A stretch of DNA of 64,000 nt from Pelomonas lactea (GTDB lineage: Bacteria; Pseudomonadota; Gammaproteobacteria; Burkholderiales; Burkholderiaceae_C), in contig NZ_JBIGHX010000003.1 in NCBI RefSeq assembly GCF_043555885.1, positions 868,001 to 932,000 of the forward strand. The letters run 5' to 3'. Position numbers and translations under genes: made by a program. Of this stretch, positions 47,084 through 55,729 are shown piece after piece (positions within the stretch are counted from its first letter, which is position 1; each line of letters starts with the position of its first letter). The notes below the pieces were generated by a model. That model was not told the origin of the DNA. It was given only the letters and a program-made list of their open reading frames with translations, and searched no databases.

Positions 47084-47117
47084 CGGTCACCGAATCGTCA
47101 CATTCCGTCCCTAGGAT
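47084..47117 (+). promoter_or_regulatory. Pho box and -10 element of pstS
   Basis: CGGTCAC (47084-47090) and TCGTCAC (47095-47101) form two PhoB half-sites with the canonical 11-base period. A -10 like TAGGAT lies at 47112-47117, ten bases after the box, exactly the spacing of PhoB-activated promoters where the box replaces the -35. A weaker series of half-sites (CCGTCAC, ATCTCAA) lies at 46988-47005. Confidence 0.8.
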
Positions 47118-47157
47118 GCAGGGCATCGTCAAAACCGCTGTGCGGAAGGTGTCTCAG

Positions 47158-48198
47158 ATGAAGTTTGTCCAGGTCAGCAAGTCGCTCGCGCTCGTCGTGG
47201 GCTTGGTCGGCACCCAAGCGGTCCTCGCCCAGGACGTGACCGGCGCCGGCGCCACCTTCCCTGCGCCCATCTACGCCAAGTGGGCCGACGCTTACAACAA
47301 GGCCACCGGTGCCCGCATCAACTACCAGTCCGTCGGCTCCGGTGCCGGCATCCGCCAGATCAAGGCCAAGACGGTGGATTTCGGCGCCTCCGACATGCCG
47401 CTGAAGGATGAAGAGCTGGCCAAGGACGGCCTGGTGCAGTTCCCCACCGTCATCGGTGGCGTGGTGCCGGTCGTCAACATCAAGGGCATCGCCCCGGGCC
47501 AGATCAAGCTGACGGGCACGGTGCTGGCCGACATCTATCTGGGCAAGATCGCGAAGTGGAACGACGCGGCCATCACCGCGCTGAACCCCGGCGTGGCGCT
47601 GCCCGACGCGGCCATTGCCCCGGTCGCTCGTGCCGACGGCTCCGGCACCACCTTCATCTTCACGAACTACCTGTCCAAGGTCAGCGAAGCCTGGAAGACC
47701 CAGGTCGGCGAAGGTACGACGGTCAAGTGGCTGGCCGGCACGGCCGGCAAGGGCAACGAAGGCGTTGCTGCCTTCGTGCAGCGTCTGCCCAACTCCATCG
47801 GCTACGTCGAGTACGCCTATGTGAAGCAGAACAAGATGACCTACGTCCAGCTGAAGAACAAGGACGGCCAGTGGGTCAACCCGAGCGATGACGCGTTCAA
47901 GGCCGCCGCCGCCGGTGCCGACTGGAACAAGACCTTCTACCAGATCACGACCGATCAGCCCGGCAAGGCTGCCTGGCCGCTGACCAACCCGACGTACATC
48001 CTGATGTTCAAGTCGCAGGACAAGCCCGCGCAGGCCAGCGCCGCGCTGAAGTTCTTCGACTGGGCCTATGGCAACGGCGACAAGATGGCTGACGACCTCG
48101 ACTACGTGCCGCTGCCCGCCAACGTGAAGGATCTGGTGCGCAAGCAATGGACCGAGCAGATCAAGGACAGCGCCGGCAAGCCCGTCGCCTTCAAGTGA
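47158..48198 (+). CDS. pstS: Phosphate ABC transporter substrate-binding protein PstS
   Basis: 346 residues from MKFVQVSKSLALVVGLVGT (signal peptide to AQA/AQD near residue 25). The phosphate-binding start DVTGAGATFPAPIYAKW, YQSVGSGAGIRQI, VDFGASDMPL and RADGSGTTFIFTNYL are the ligand loops. It captures periplasmic phosphate for PstCAB. The frame is open upstream but the signal peptide and Pho promoter fix the start. A hairpin with a short T run after the gene may lower expression of the downstream genes. Confidence 0.97.
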   Translation: MKFVQVSKSLALVVGLVGTQAVLAQDVTGAGATFPAPIYAKWADAYNKATGARINYQSVGSGAGIRQIKAKTVDFGASDMPLKDEELAKDGLVQFPTVIGGVVPVVNIKGIAPGQIKLTGTVLADIYLGKIAKWNDAAITALNPGVALPDAAIAPVARADGSGTTFIFTNYLSKVSEAWKTQVGEGTTVKWLAGTAGKGNEGVAAFVQRLPNSIGYVEYAYVKQNKMTYVQLKNKDGQWVNPSDDAFKAAAAGADWNKTFYQITTDQPGKAAWPLTNPTYILMFKSQDKPAQASAALKFFDWAYGNGDKMADDLDYVPLPANVKDLVRKQWTEQIKDSAGKPVAFK

Positions 48199-48217
48199 TC
48201 CCGAGGCGCTGAGCCAG

Positions 48218-48238
48218 GCCCGGCGCGTGCCGGGCTTT
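48218..48238 (+). terminator. Possible attenuating hairpin between pstS and pstC
   Basis: GCCCGGC and GCCGGGC form a 7-bp stem with a 4-base loop followed by TTT. A partial terminator here would explain more PstS than permease, as seen in other pst operons. The T run is short. Confidence 0.5.
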
Positions 48239-48288
48239 GGCGTGTCCACAGCGCCCGTTTTTGTCTGACCCCACCCGCAGGAGGTTCC

Positions 48289-49314
48289 TTGGCAGCCATC
48301 CTTCCAGCCGGCGATGCCGGCATCAACAGAAGAAGCGAACCGCAGACCGCGCCGATGAGCCCTCAACCCCAGCGCCGCCGCGTCGCCCCCTGGGCCGACA
48401 CCTTGTTCGCCGCCTTGTCGCAAGGTGCCGCCTGGCTGACCTTGCTGCTGATGGTCGGCATCATCGGCTCGCTCGTTGTCGGCGCTGCGCCGGCACTCAA
48501 GGCCTTCGGCCTGGGCTTCCTGACCAGTGCGGAATGGGACCCGGTGCAGGAGAAGTTCGGCGGCCTGGTGATGATCTATGGCACGCTGGCCAGCTCGTTC
48601 ATCGCGCTGGTCATCGCCGTGCCCGTCAGCTTCGGCATCGCCATTTTCCTGACCGAACTGTCGCCCAGCTGGCTCAAGCGCCCTCTGGGCATCGCCATCG
48701 AGCTGCTGGCGGCCGTGCCGTCCATCGTCTACGGCATGTGGGGCCTGCTGGTATTCGGCCCCATCCTGGCCACCTTCGTGCAGCAGCCGCTGCAGGCCGT
48801 GTTCGGCGGCGTGCCTTATCTCGGCGCGCTGTTCTCGGGCCCGCCGGTGGGCATCGGCATCCTGTCGGCCGGCATCATCCTGGCGATCATGATCATTCCC
48901 TTCATCGCGTCGGTGATGCGTGACGTCTTCGAGGTCACGCCGCCCATGCTGAAGGAGTCGGCCTACGGGCTGGGCGCGACGACCTGGGAGGTTGTCTCCC
49001 GCGTCGTGCTGCCCTACACGAAGACCGGCGTCGTGGGCGGCATCATGCTGGGCCTGGGGCGCGCACTGGGCGAGACGATGGCGGTCACCTTCGTCATCGG
49101 CAACATGAGCCAGCTGAACTCGCTGTCGGTCTTCGAGGCCGCCAACAGCATCACGTCCACGCTGGCCAACGAGTTCGCCGAAGCCGGCGAAGGCCTGCAC
49201 CAGGCGTCGCTGATGTACCTCGGCCTCGTGCTGTTCCTCATCACCTTCGTCGTGCTGTCCATCTCCAAGCTGCTGCTGCTGCGCCTGAAGAAGAACGAAG
49301 GAGCCCGCTCATGA
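48289..49314 (+). CDS. pstC: Phosphate ABC transporter permease PstC
   Basis: 341 residues. I chose TTG 48289 because GGAGG lies four bases before it; the in-frame ATG at 48355 has no ribosome site. About six membrane segments are seen (WLTLLLMVGIIGSLVVGAAP, LASSFIALVIAVPVSFGIAI, IGILSAGIILAIMIIPFIAS). The ABC-permease coupling loop is KESAYGLGATTWEVVSRVVL. It pairs with PstA, whose ATG overlaps its stop by four bases. Confidence 0.95.
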   Translation: MAAILPAGDAGINRRSEPQTAPMSPQPQRRRVAPWADTLFAALSQGAAWLTLLLMVGIIGSLVVGAAPALKAFGLGFLTSAEWDPVQEKFGGLVMIYGTLASSFIALVIAVPVSFGIAIFLTELSPSWLKRPLGIAIELLAAVPSIVYGMWGLLVFGPILATFVQQPLQAVFGGVPYLGALFSGPPVGIGILSAGIILAIMIIPFIASVMRDVFEVTPPMLKESAYGLGATTWEVVSRVVLPYTKTGVVGGIMLGLGRALGETMAVTFVIGNMSQLNSLSVFEAANSITSTLANEFAEAGEGLHQASLMYLGLVLFLITFVVLSISKLLLLRLKKNEGARS

Positions 49315-50174
49315 GCTCAACCCTCGACGCTCGCCGCCTGGCGATGCACAAGAAGCGCAAGCGCACCAATGCCGTCGCGCTGACGTTGTCGCTGGGCGCC
49401 ATGGCGTTCGGCGTGTTCTGGCTGATCTGGATCCTGTTCGAAACCATCTACCTGGGCATCGGCGGGCTGAACCTGGCGACCTTCACGCAGATGACGCCAC
49501 CACCGCAGGGTGAGGGCGGTGGCCTGGCGAATGCGCTGTTCGGCAGCTTCGTCATGGTGGGCCTGGCGACGCTGGTGGGCACGCCCGTCGGCATCCTGGC
49601 CGGCGTGTACCTGGCCGAGTACGGGCAGAAGAACTGGCTGGGCGCGTCGGTGCGCTTCATCAACGACATCCTGCTGTCGGCGCCGTCCATCGTGGTGGGC
49701 CTGTTCGTCTACGCCGTGGTCGTGGCGCGCATGCACACGTTCTCCGGCCTGGCTGGCTCGCTGGCGCTGGCGCTGCTGGTCATCCCGGTCGTCATCCGCA
49801 CCACCGAGAACATGCTGACGCTGGTGCCCAACGCGCTGCGCGAGGCAGCCTATGCGCTGGGCACGCCCAAGTGGAAGGTCATCCTTTCCATCACGCTGAA
49901 GGCCGCCCGCGCCGGCGTCATCACCGGCATCCTGCTGGCGCTGGCCCGTGTGTCCGGCGAGACCGCGCCGCTGCTGTTCACGGCGCTGTCCAACCAGTTC
50001 TGGACCAGCGACCTCGGCGCGCCGATGGCCAGCCTGCCGGTCACGATCTTCAAGTTCGCGATGAGCCCCTACGAGAACTGGCAGAAGCTGGCCTGGGCCG
50101 GCGTCTTCCTGATCACGGTCGGCGTGCTGATGCTGAACATCCTGGCCCGCGTGCTTTTCAAGAACAAACACTGA
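49311..50174 (+). CDS. pstA: Phosphate ABC transporter permease PstA
   Basis: 287 residues with six membrane helices (AVALTLSLGAMAFGVFWLIW first; LAWAGVFLITVGVLMLNILA last). The coupling loop REAAYALGTPKWKVILSITL is typical of PstA. The N-terminus is basic (HKKRKRTN) and cytoplasmic. It overlaps pstC by four bases and is followed by pstB after ten bases with GAGGACC as a ribosome site. Confidence 0.96.
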   Translation: MSSTLDARRLAMHKKRKRTNAVALTLSLGAMAFGVFWLIWILFETIYLGIGGLNLATFTQMTPPPQGEGGGLANALFGSFVMVGLATLVGTPVGILAGVYLAEYGQKNWLGASVRFINDILLSAPSIVVGLFVYAVVVARMHTFSGLAGSLALALLVIPVVIRTTENMLTLVPNALREAAYALGTPKWKVILSITLKAARAGVITGILLALARVSGETAPLLFTALSNQFWTSDLGAPMASLPVTIFKFAMSPYENWQKLAWAGVFLITVGVLMLNILARVLFKNKH

Positions 50175-50184
50175 GGACCCCACC

Positions 50185-50970
50185 ATGGACGCCAAGATCG
50201 AAACGCCCGTGGGCGAGCGCGCCAAGCTGTCGGTGCGCAACCTGAACTTCTTCTACGGCGGCTTCCACGCGCTGAAGAACATCAACCTGGACATCCCCGA
50301 GAAGAAGGTCACCGCCTTCATCGGCCCGTCGGGCTGCGGCAAGTCCACGCTGCTGCGCACGTTGAACCGCATGTTCGAGCTCTATCCCGAGCAGCGCGCC
50401 GAAGGCCAGATCCTGCTGGACGGCGAGGACATCCTGACCAGCAAGGATGACGTCTCGCTGATCCGCGCCAAGGTCGGCATGGTCTTCCAGAAGCCCACGC
50501 CGTTCCCCATGTCCATCTACGACAACATCGCGTTCGGCGTGAAGCTGTTCGAGACGCTGCCGCGCGTGGAGATGGACGAGCGCGTCGAGTGGGCGCTGAA
50601 GAAGGCGGCCCTCTGGACCGAGGTGAAGGACAAGCTCAACCAGAGCGGCGCCGGCCTCTCAGGCGGCCAGCAGCAGCGGCTGTGCATCGCCCGTGGCATC
50701 GCGATCAAGCCCGAGGTGCTGCTGCTGGACGAACCCTGCTCGGCGCTGGACCCGATCTCCACCGGCAAGATCGAAGAGCTCATCCACGAGCTCAAGAGCG
50801 ACTACACCGTTGCCATCGTGACGCACAACATGCAGCAGGCCGCCCGCTGCTCCGACTACACGGCGTACATGTACCTGGGTGACCTGATCGAGTTCGGGCC
50901 GACGGCCGAGCTCTTCATGAAGCCCAAGCGCAAGGACACCGAGGACTACATCACCGGCCGCTTCGGCTGA
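50185..50970 (+). CDS. pstB: Phosphate ABC transporter ATP-binding protein PstB
   Basis: 261 residues. Walker A is FIGPSGCGKSTLLRTLNR, the ABC signature LSGGQQQRLCIARGIA and Walker B EVLLLDEPCSALDPIS; the H-loop is VTHNMQQAAR. It powers phosphate import by PstSCA and also takes part in signalling to PhoR through PhoU. It lies 14 bases before phoU. Confidence 0.98.
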   Translation: MDAKIETPVGERAKLSVRNLNFFYGGFHALKNINLDIPEKKVTAFIGPSGCGKSTLLRTLNRMFELYPEQRAEGQILLDGEDILTSKDDVSLIRAKVGMVFQKPTPFPMSIYDNIAFGVKLFETLPRVEMDERVEWALKKAALWTEVKDKLNQSGAGLSGGQQQRLCIARGIAIKPEVLLLDEPCSALDPISTGKIEELIHELKSDYTVAIVTHNMQQAARCSDYTAYMYLGDLIEFGPTAELFMKPKRKDTEDYITGRFG

Positions 50971-50984
50971 TCCAGGAGCACAGA

Positions 50985-51692
50985 ATGGTCGACAAACATC
51001 TCTCCACCCAGTTCGATGCCGAGCTCAGCGGCATCTCCACCCGTGTGCTCGAAATGGGCGGCCTCGTCGAGGCCCAGGTGGCCCAGGCCGTGCAGGCCCT
51101 GGGCGATTTCAGTGCCGAATCCGCCGATGAAGTGCTGTCCCGCGAAGGCCGCGTGAACTCGATGGAAATCGAGATTGACCGCGATCTCTCCACCATCATC
51201 GCCCGCCGCCAGCCCACGGCCCGCGACCTGCGCCTGTTGATCGCGATCAGCAAGAGCATCGCCAACCTCGAGCGCGTCGGTGACGAAGCCGCGCGCATCG
51301 CCCGCACGGTGCAGCGCCTGGTGTCGGGCGGCGTCTCCAGCCGCCTGCGCGTGCCGATGTCCGACCTGGCCTACGAGGCCGAGCTGGCGACCGCTCAGCT
51401 GCGCAAGGCACTGGACGCCTTCGCCCGGCTGGACGTCGAGCGCGCGCTGGACGTGCTCAAGCACGACGACGAGATCGACAAGGAATTCGACGGCCTGCTG
51501 CGCAAGCTCATCACCTACATGATGGAAGACCCGCGCACCATCTCGTCGTCCATCGACCTGGTGTTCGTCGCCAAGGCCATCGAGCGCGTGGGCGACCACG
51601 CCAAGAACCTGGCCGAGGTCGTCATCTATGTCGTCAAGGGTCAGGACGTGCGCCACAACACGCCCGAGGCTGTTGAGACCATGGTCCGTTGA
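50985..51692 (+). CDS. phoU: Phosphate signalling protein PhoU
   Basis: 235 residues in two three-helix repeats. Each repeat carries a metal-cluster motif: RLLIAISKSIANLERVGDEA in the first and SIDLVFVAKAIERVGDHAKN in the second (the E/D..R.GD pattern). PhoU links Pst transporter state to PhoR and represses the regulon when phosphate is plentiful. It is followed by phoB after 13 bases, so the sensor path is in one operon. Confidence 0.97.
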   Translation: MVDKHLSTQFDAELSGISTRVLEMGGLVEAQVAQAVQALGDFSAESADEVLSREGRVNSMEIEIDRDLSTIIARRQPTARDLRLLIAISKSIANLERVGDEAARIARTVQRLVSGGVSSRLRVPMSDLAYEAELATAQLRKALDAFARLDVERALDVLKHDDEIDKEFDGLLRKLITYMMEDPRTISSSIDLVFVAKAIERVGDHAKNLAEVVIYVVKGQDVRHNTPEAVETMVR

Positions 51693-51705
51693 AGGGAGCG
51701 AACGA

Positions 51706-52407
51706 ATGAGTCGAATCCTTGTGGTGGAAGACGAATCGGCGATTGCCGAGCTGATCTCCATCAATCTGCGCCACGCTGGCTTCGAGGTCACCATCGCCGG
51801 CAGCGCCACGCAGGCGCAGTACGAGGTGGACCGCGTGCTGCCCGACCTCGTCGTGCTGGACTGGATGCTGCCCGGCCAGTCGGGCGTCGCGCTGGCCCGC
51901 CAGTGGCGCGGTGCCGCCCGCACCAAGGAGCTGCCCGTCATCATGCTGACGGCGCGCGCCGAGGAGGGCGACAAGATCGCCGGCCTGGACGCCGGTGCCG
52001 ACGACTACGTGACCAAGCCGTTCTCCACCAACGAACTGCTGGCCCGCATCCGCGCCGTGCTGCGCCGCAAGGCGCCCGAGGCGCTGGACAGCGCGGTCGA
52101 GGTGGGCCCGCTGCTGCTGGACCCGGGCACGCGCCGCGTCAGCCGTGACGGCACCGAGGTCAAGCTGGGCCCGACCGAGTTCCGCCTGCTGCATTTCCTC
52201 ATGACGCACCCCGAGCGCGTGCACAGCCGCTCGCAGCTGCTGGACCGCGTCTGGGGCGACCACGTCTTCATCGAGGAGCGCACCATCGACGTCCACGTCA
52301 AGCGGCTGCGCGAGGCGTTGGAGCGCGTGCAGTGCGCCCGAATGATCGAGACGGTCCGCGGTGCCGGCTACCGTTTGACGCAGCAGAGCAGCGCGCTGTC
52401 CGCATGA
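51706..52407 (+). CDS. phoB: Phosphate regulon response regulator PhoB
   Basis: 233 residues from MSRILVVEDESAIAEL; the open frame upstream lies in phoU. The receiver domain has the acidic pocket, D52 in VVLDWMLPGQSG and the lysine in YVTKPFS. The OmpR-type winged helix follows (LGPTEFRLLHFLMTHPERVH; IDVHVKRLREALERV). It binds Pho boxes such as the one before pstS. GAAGGGAGCG precedes the ATG. It is separated from phoR by 145 bases holding copy 2 of the structured repeat. Confidence 0.97.
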   Translation: MSRILVVEDESAIAELISINLRHAGFEVTIAGSATQAQYEVDRVLPDLVVLDWMLPGQSGVALARQWRGAARTKELPVIMLTARAEEGDKIAGLDAGADDYVTKPFSTNELLARIRAVLRRKAPEALDSAVEVGPLLLDPGTRRVSRDGTEVKLGPTEFRLLHFLMTHPERVHSRSQLLDRVWGDHVFIEERTIDVHVKRLREALERVQCARMIETVRGAGYRLTQQSSALSA

Positions 52408-52450
52408 GCCCCTCGTCCAAGGCGTACCTTGGCCGGTCCCCCGCGGGGAC

Positions 52451-52526
52451 GGCGATGCTTGCCGGATCGACCGGCAAGCACATCGCCAGAGCGGGCCGGC
52501 TTGGGAGCGGCCCGGCGCTCGGCCCG
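52451..52526 (+). repeat. Structured intergenic repeat, copy 2 (phoB-phoR)
   Basis: A 76-base copy starting GGCGATG and ending GGCCCG. The main stem reads CTTGCCGG, loop ATCGA, CCGGCAAG, within GGCGATG/CATCGCC. Two stem pairs are inverted relative to copy 3 (G:C to C:G and C:G to G:C), so pairing is kept. It is preceded by GTCCCC-CGC-GGGGAC and by CCAAGG-CGTA-CCTTGG (52417-52432). It ends 26 bases before the phoR ATG. Confidence 0.9.
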
Positions 52527-52552
52527 CAAACCATAGAGACTCACTCGGCCAC

Positions 52553-53917
52553 ATGACCTGGTTGTTGCCGCGACTGTTGATGGCCCTGGTGGCCGCGCTG
52601 CTGGGTTTCGCCATCGGCGTCGCGGTCCGCAAGGCCACCGGCGTCGACAGCCTGGGCCTGGGTTTCGGCGTCGTCAGCGGCGTCGTGCTGATGATGTTGG
52701 TGGACGCGGTGCGCGGCCATCGGCTGCTGAACTGGCTGCGCGGCAACCAGTTCGAGAACGCGCCGCGTGACACGGGGCTGTGGGGCGAGGTGGGCTATCG
52801 CATCGAGCGCGCCGTGCGCGACCGCGACCGCGCCGTCACGCGCGGGCAGCTGGAGCTGGAGCAGTTCCTGTCGGCCATCGAGGCCTCGCCCAACGGCGTG
52901 CTGATGCTGGACGCGCAGGAGCAGATCGTCTGGTGCAACCGCGTCGCGGCCGATCATTTCTCGCTGGACCCGCAGCGCGATCTTCGCCAGCGCATCACCA
53001 ACCTCGTGCGCGCGCCGGCCTTCGTCGCGCACCTGCAGGCCGGCCGCTACGCCGAGCCGCTGGTGCTGGGCAACGGCCGCGGCCCCGGCACGCTGTCCAT
53101 CGTCGTGCGCGAGTACGGCGAGGGCATGCGCCTGGTGCTGTCGCTGGACATCACCGAGCGGCTGCGCAACGAGGCCATGCGGCGCGACTTCGTTGCCAAC
53201 GTCTCGCATGAGATCCGCACGCCGCTGACCGTGCTGTCCGGCTTCATCGAGACCATGCACTCGCTGCCGCTGACTGCCGTGGAACGCGAGCGCGTGCTGA
53301 CGCTGATGACGCAGCAGACCCAGCGCATGCAGACGCTGGTGTCCGACCTGCTGGCGCTGTCGCAGCTGGAGGGCAGCCCGCGGCCAGCGCCGGACCGCTG
53401 GGTGGGGCTGGACGGGCTGCTGCAGCGCATCGCGGCCGATGCCGAGGCGCTGTCCGCCGGCCGCCACACGCTGCGTCTCAAGCCGGCCACCAATGTCGAG
53501 CTGGCCGGCATCGAGAGCGAACTGCTCAGCGCCATCGCCAACCTCGTCACCAACGCCGTGCGCTACACGCCCGACGGCGGCGACGTGGAGGTGACCTGGC
53601 GGCTGCTGGAAGATGGCAGCGGTGAGCTGGCTGTCGTCGACACGGGCCCGGGCATCGCGCGCGAACACATCCCGCGCCTCACGGAACGCTTCTACCGCGT
53701 CGACGGCAGCCGCTCGCGCGAGACCGGCGGCACCGGCCTGGGGCTGTCCATCGTCAAGCATGTCATGCAGCGCCACGGCGGCGAGCTGATGGTGCAGAGC
53801 GAGGTCGGCAAGGGCTCGCGCTTCCGCCTGGTCTTCCCCGGTGCGCGGGTCCGCCAGGCCAGCGATTCGGCGCTGGGCGATGAGGCAGCGTTCAACGCCG
53901 CGCTGTCGGAGCATTGA
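52553..53917 (+). CDS. phoR: Phosphate regulon sensor histidine kinase PhoR
   Basis: 454 residues. Two N-terminal membrane helices lie close together (LLMALVAALLGFAIGVAV and GVVSGVVLMMLVDAV) with almost no periplasmic loop, as in PhoR. A PAS domain (AIEASPNGVLMLDAQEQIVW) precedes the DHp domain with histidine 219 in VANVSHEIRTPLTVL and the ATPase domain with N box ANLVTNAVRYTPDGG, VDTGPGIAREHIPRL and GGTGLGLSIVKHV. It phosphorylates PhoB at low phosphate, restrained by Pst-PhoU. Confidence 0.96.
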   Translation: MTWLLPRLLMALVAALLGFAIGVAVRKATGVDSLGLGFGVVSGVVLMMLVDAVRGHRLLNWLRGNQFENAPRDTGLWGEVGYRIERAVRDRDRAVTRGQLELEQFLSAIEASPNGVLMLDAQEQIVWCNRVAADHFSLDPQRDLRQRITNLVRAPAFVAHLQAGRYAEPLVLGNGRGPGTLSIVVREYGEGMRLVLSLDITERLRNEAMRRDFVANVSHEIRTPLTVLSGFIETMHSLPLTAVERERVLTLMTQQTQRMQTLVSDLLALSQLEGSPRPAPDRWVGLDGLLQRIAADAEALSAGRHTLRLKPATNVELAGIESELLSAIANLVTNAVRYTPDGGDVEVTWRLLEDGSGELAVVDTGPGIAREHIPRLTERFYRVDGSRSRETGGTGLGLSIVKHVMQRHGGELMVQSEVGKGSRFRLVFPGARVRQASDSALGDEAAFNAALSEH

Positions 53918-53943
53918 CCGAGGCGTCGCGCCTCGCTCCCGAA

Positions 53944-55584
53944 TCAGTCGCGCTTCAGCAGCACCAACCCCGCGCTGCCGCTGCGGTCGGTCGGCCGCTT
54001 CACCTGCGCGACGGGCGTCCAGCCCGCTGGCGTGGGCTGACCGGCCGCGATGACGGCATGGCTGCAGGCCGTGCGCGCCAGCGAGGCGCGTCCCTCGACG
54101 TGCCAGCCGCCGTGCCATTCCAGCGCCGCCAGCGTCGGCAGACCCTGGCCCGGCGCGGCCAGGCAGGCGGCGTCGGCCGGCATGCGGGCCTTCAGCCGCG
54201 CGACCAGCGGCGCCAGGCTGCGGGCGTAGTCCAGCGGTGGCAGCAGCAGGCTCATGACCAGCAGCCAGCCTAAAGCGACGCCGCCGGCCGGCAGCGCCAG
54301 ACTCTTCCACAGCGCGTGGCGGTGGCGGGCCGTGCGCCAGCGCACGAGGGCCAGCCAGGCGGCCGTGGCCGCGACGGCGAACACCAGCGCCAGCAAGCTG
54401 AAGCTGGGCTCGAAGCCTTCGGCCAGCCGGCGCAGGTTGGCCAGCGGCCGGGCGGGCCAGCCGGTGTGCATGGACAGGTAGTACAGCCAGAAGAACAGCG
54501 CCGCGGCGCTGAAGAAGAACACCGAGAACCAGTCCACCGCGGCCGCGAAGCCGCGGCTCAGCGTCGGCAGCGCGAACGCGGCCAGGATGGCCAGCGACGG
54601 CAGCGCCAGCAGCAGCGCGCGCTCCGAGCCGTTCATCGTCACGCAGGCCAGCAGCGGCACCAGCAGCGCGATGGCCGGCACGGTGATGTGGCGGCGCAGC
54701 CCGTGGCGGCGCCAGCGCCACAGCGTCCACAGCGCCAGCGGCCCGGCCGGCCAGCAGAACCAGGCCAGCAGGCTCAGCAGCGACGCGACGTCGGTGTCCG
54801 GTCGCACGCGCCAGGCCCAGCCGTTGAAGGCCCAGGCGGCCAGCACAGCCAGCGTCAGCGCGCCCAGCAGCCACACGCGCTGGCGCTTCGCTTCGTCGTA
54901 GCTGGAGCGGTGGTTCAGCAGCAGCCCCAGCAGGCCCAGCGCGCAGGCCACCGTCGGTGCATCGCTGGCGGCCAGCACGGGCAGCGCCATCAGCACGGCC
55001 ACGCGGGATTGCCAGCGGCGGAACGGCGCCGCCGCCAGTCCGTACAGGTAAACCGACACCGCCAGCAGCTGCAGCAGCTCCGGCGAGGTCTCGTGGCCCA
55101 GCTGCAGCAGGCCCAGCGACGCCATCAGCGCCAGCAGCGCACCGTCGGCCAGCGCGCGCGCGTAGTCCACCGCCTGCGCCTCGCCGCCGAAGGCGAATGC
55201 CACCGGCTGGGCGGCCTCGGTGCGGGCCAGGTGGAAGCAGGCATACCAGACGGCGACGAAAACGCCCGCCAACACCAGTGCGTAGGGCAGCCGGGCGGCT
55301 GTGGGTGCATCCAGGAATGGCAGGGCCTTGATGGCCAGCGCGCCCAGCCAGTACGGCAGCGGGCCGCCTTCGGCCGGGATGCCCGCGATGGCCGGCTGCC
55401 ACCAGGGCGCATGCCCCTGCGCGATGCTGGCCATGAAGCCGAAGGCCGTCAGGTCGGCATTGCGCCACGGCGCGCGGCCGAAGATGCCAGGCAGCAGATA
55501 GGCAGCGCACAGCAGTATCAGCGCCAGCCGCGGCAGGCGCTCGACGCCGCGCTCGGCAACGATGGCGGGGGTAGGCAGGTTCAC
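53944..55584 (-). CDS. GT-C type membrane glycosyltransferase-like protein
   Basis: 546 residues with about ten membrane helices and a soluble C-terminal tail of about 100 residues. An early acidic-rich periplasmic loop (GRAPWRNADLTAFGFMASIA), and later EGGPLPYWLGA, fit the ArnT/PMT-type (GT39) family, where the first loop carries the catalytic aspartate. It would transfer a sugar from a lipid-linked donor on the periplasmic side. The start is GTG 55584. The gene stands alone, convergent to phoR, so its target (LPS or protein) cannot be read. Confidence 0.75.
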   Translation of the reverse strand: MNLPTPAIVAERGVERLPRLALILLCAAYLLPGIFGRAPWRNADLTAFGFMASIAQGHAPWWQPAIAGIPAEGGPLPYWLGALAIKALPFLDAPTAARLPYALVLAGVFVAVWYACFHLARTEAAQPVAFAFGGEAQAVDYARALADGALLALMASLGLLQLGHETSPELLQLLAVSVYLYGLAAAPFRRWQSRVAVLMALPVLAASDAPTVACALGLLGLLLNHRSSYDEAKRQRVWLLGALTLAVLAAWAFNGWAWRVRPDTDVASLLSLLAWFCWPAGPLALWTLWRWRRHGLRRHITVPAIALLVPLLACVTMNGSERALLLALPSLAILAAFALPTLSRGFAAAVDWFSVFFFSAAALFFWLYYLSMHTGWPARPLANLRRLAEGFEPSFSLLALVFAVAATAAWLALVRWRTARHRHALWKSLALPAGGVALGWLLVMSLLLPPLDYARSLAPLVARLKARMPADAACLAAPGQGLPTLAALEWHGGWHVEGRASLARTACSHAVIAAGQPTPAGWTPVAQVKRPTDRSGSAGLVLLKRD

Positions 55585-55671
55585 GCGGTTAAGTTCGAAG
55601 AGCCGGCCGGCATCATGCCGTCAAACCGGCGTCGTCCAGCAAAAGGCTGTCAGCAGTGCAGCAAGAATGCA

Positions 55672-55695
55672 AAAGGGCAGCCTGAGCTGCCCTTT
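55672..55695 (-). terminator. Terminator of rpmE2
   Basis: AAAGGGCAGC and GCTGCCCTTT form a perfect 10-bp stem with a 4-base loop. The minus strand continues TTTTGC, so it terminates the L31 transcript, which runs on that strand. Confidence 0.85.
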
Positions 55696-55729
55696 CGGAG
55701 GTGGTGCAGTCGCGAGGACTGCGGCCCGA

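Noticed and set aside
47098..49200. A 700-codon minus-strand frame opposite pstS-pstC
   Set aside because: No recognisable domain, and it crosses a gene boundary on the real coding strand.
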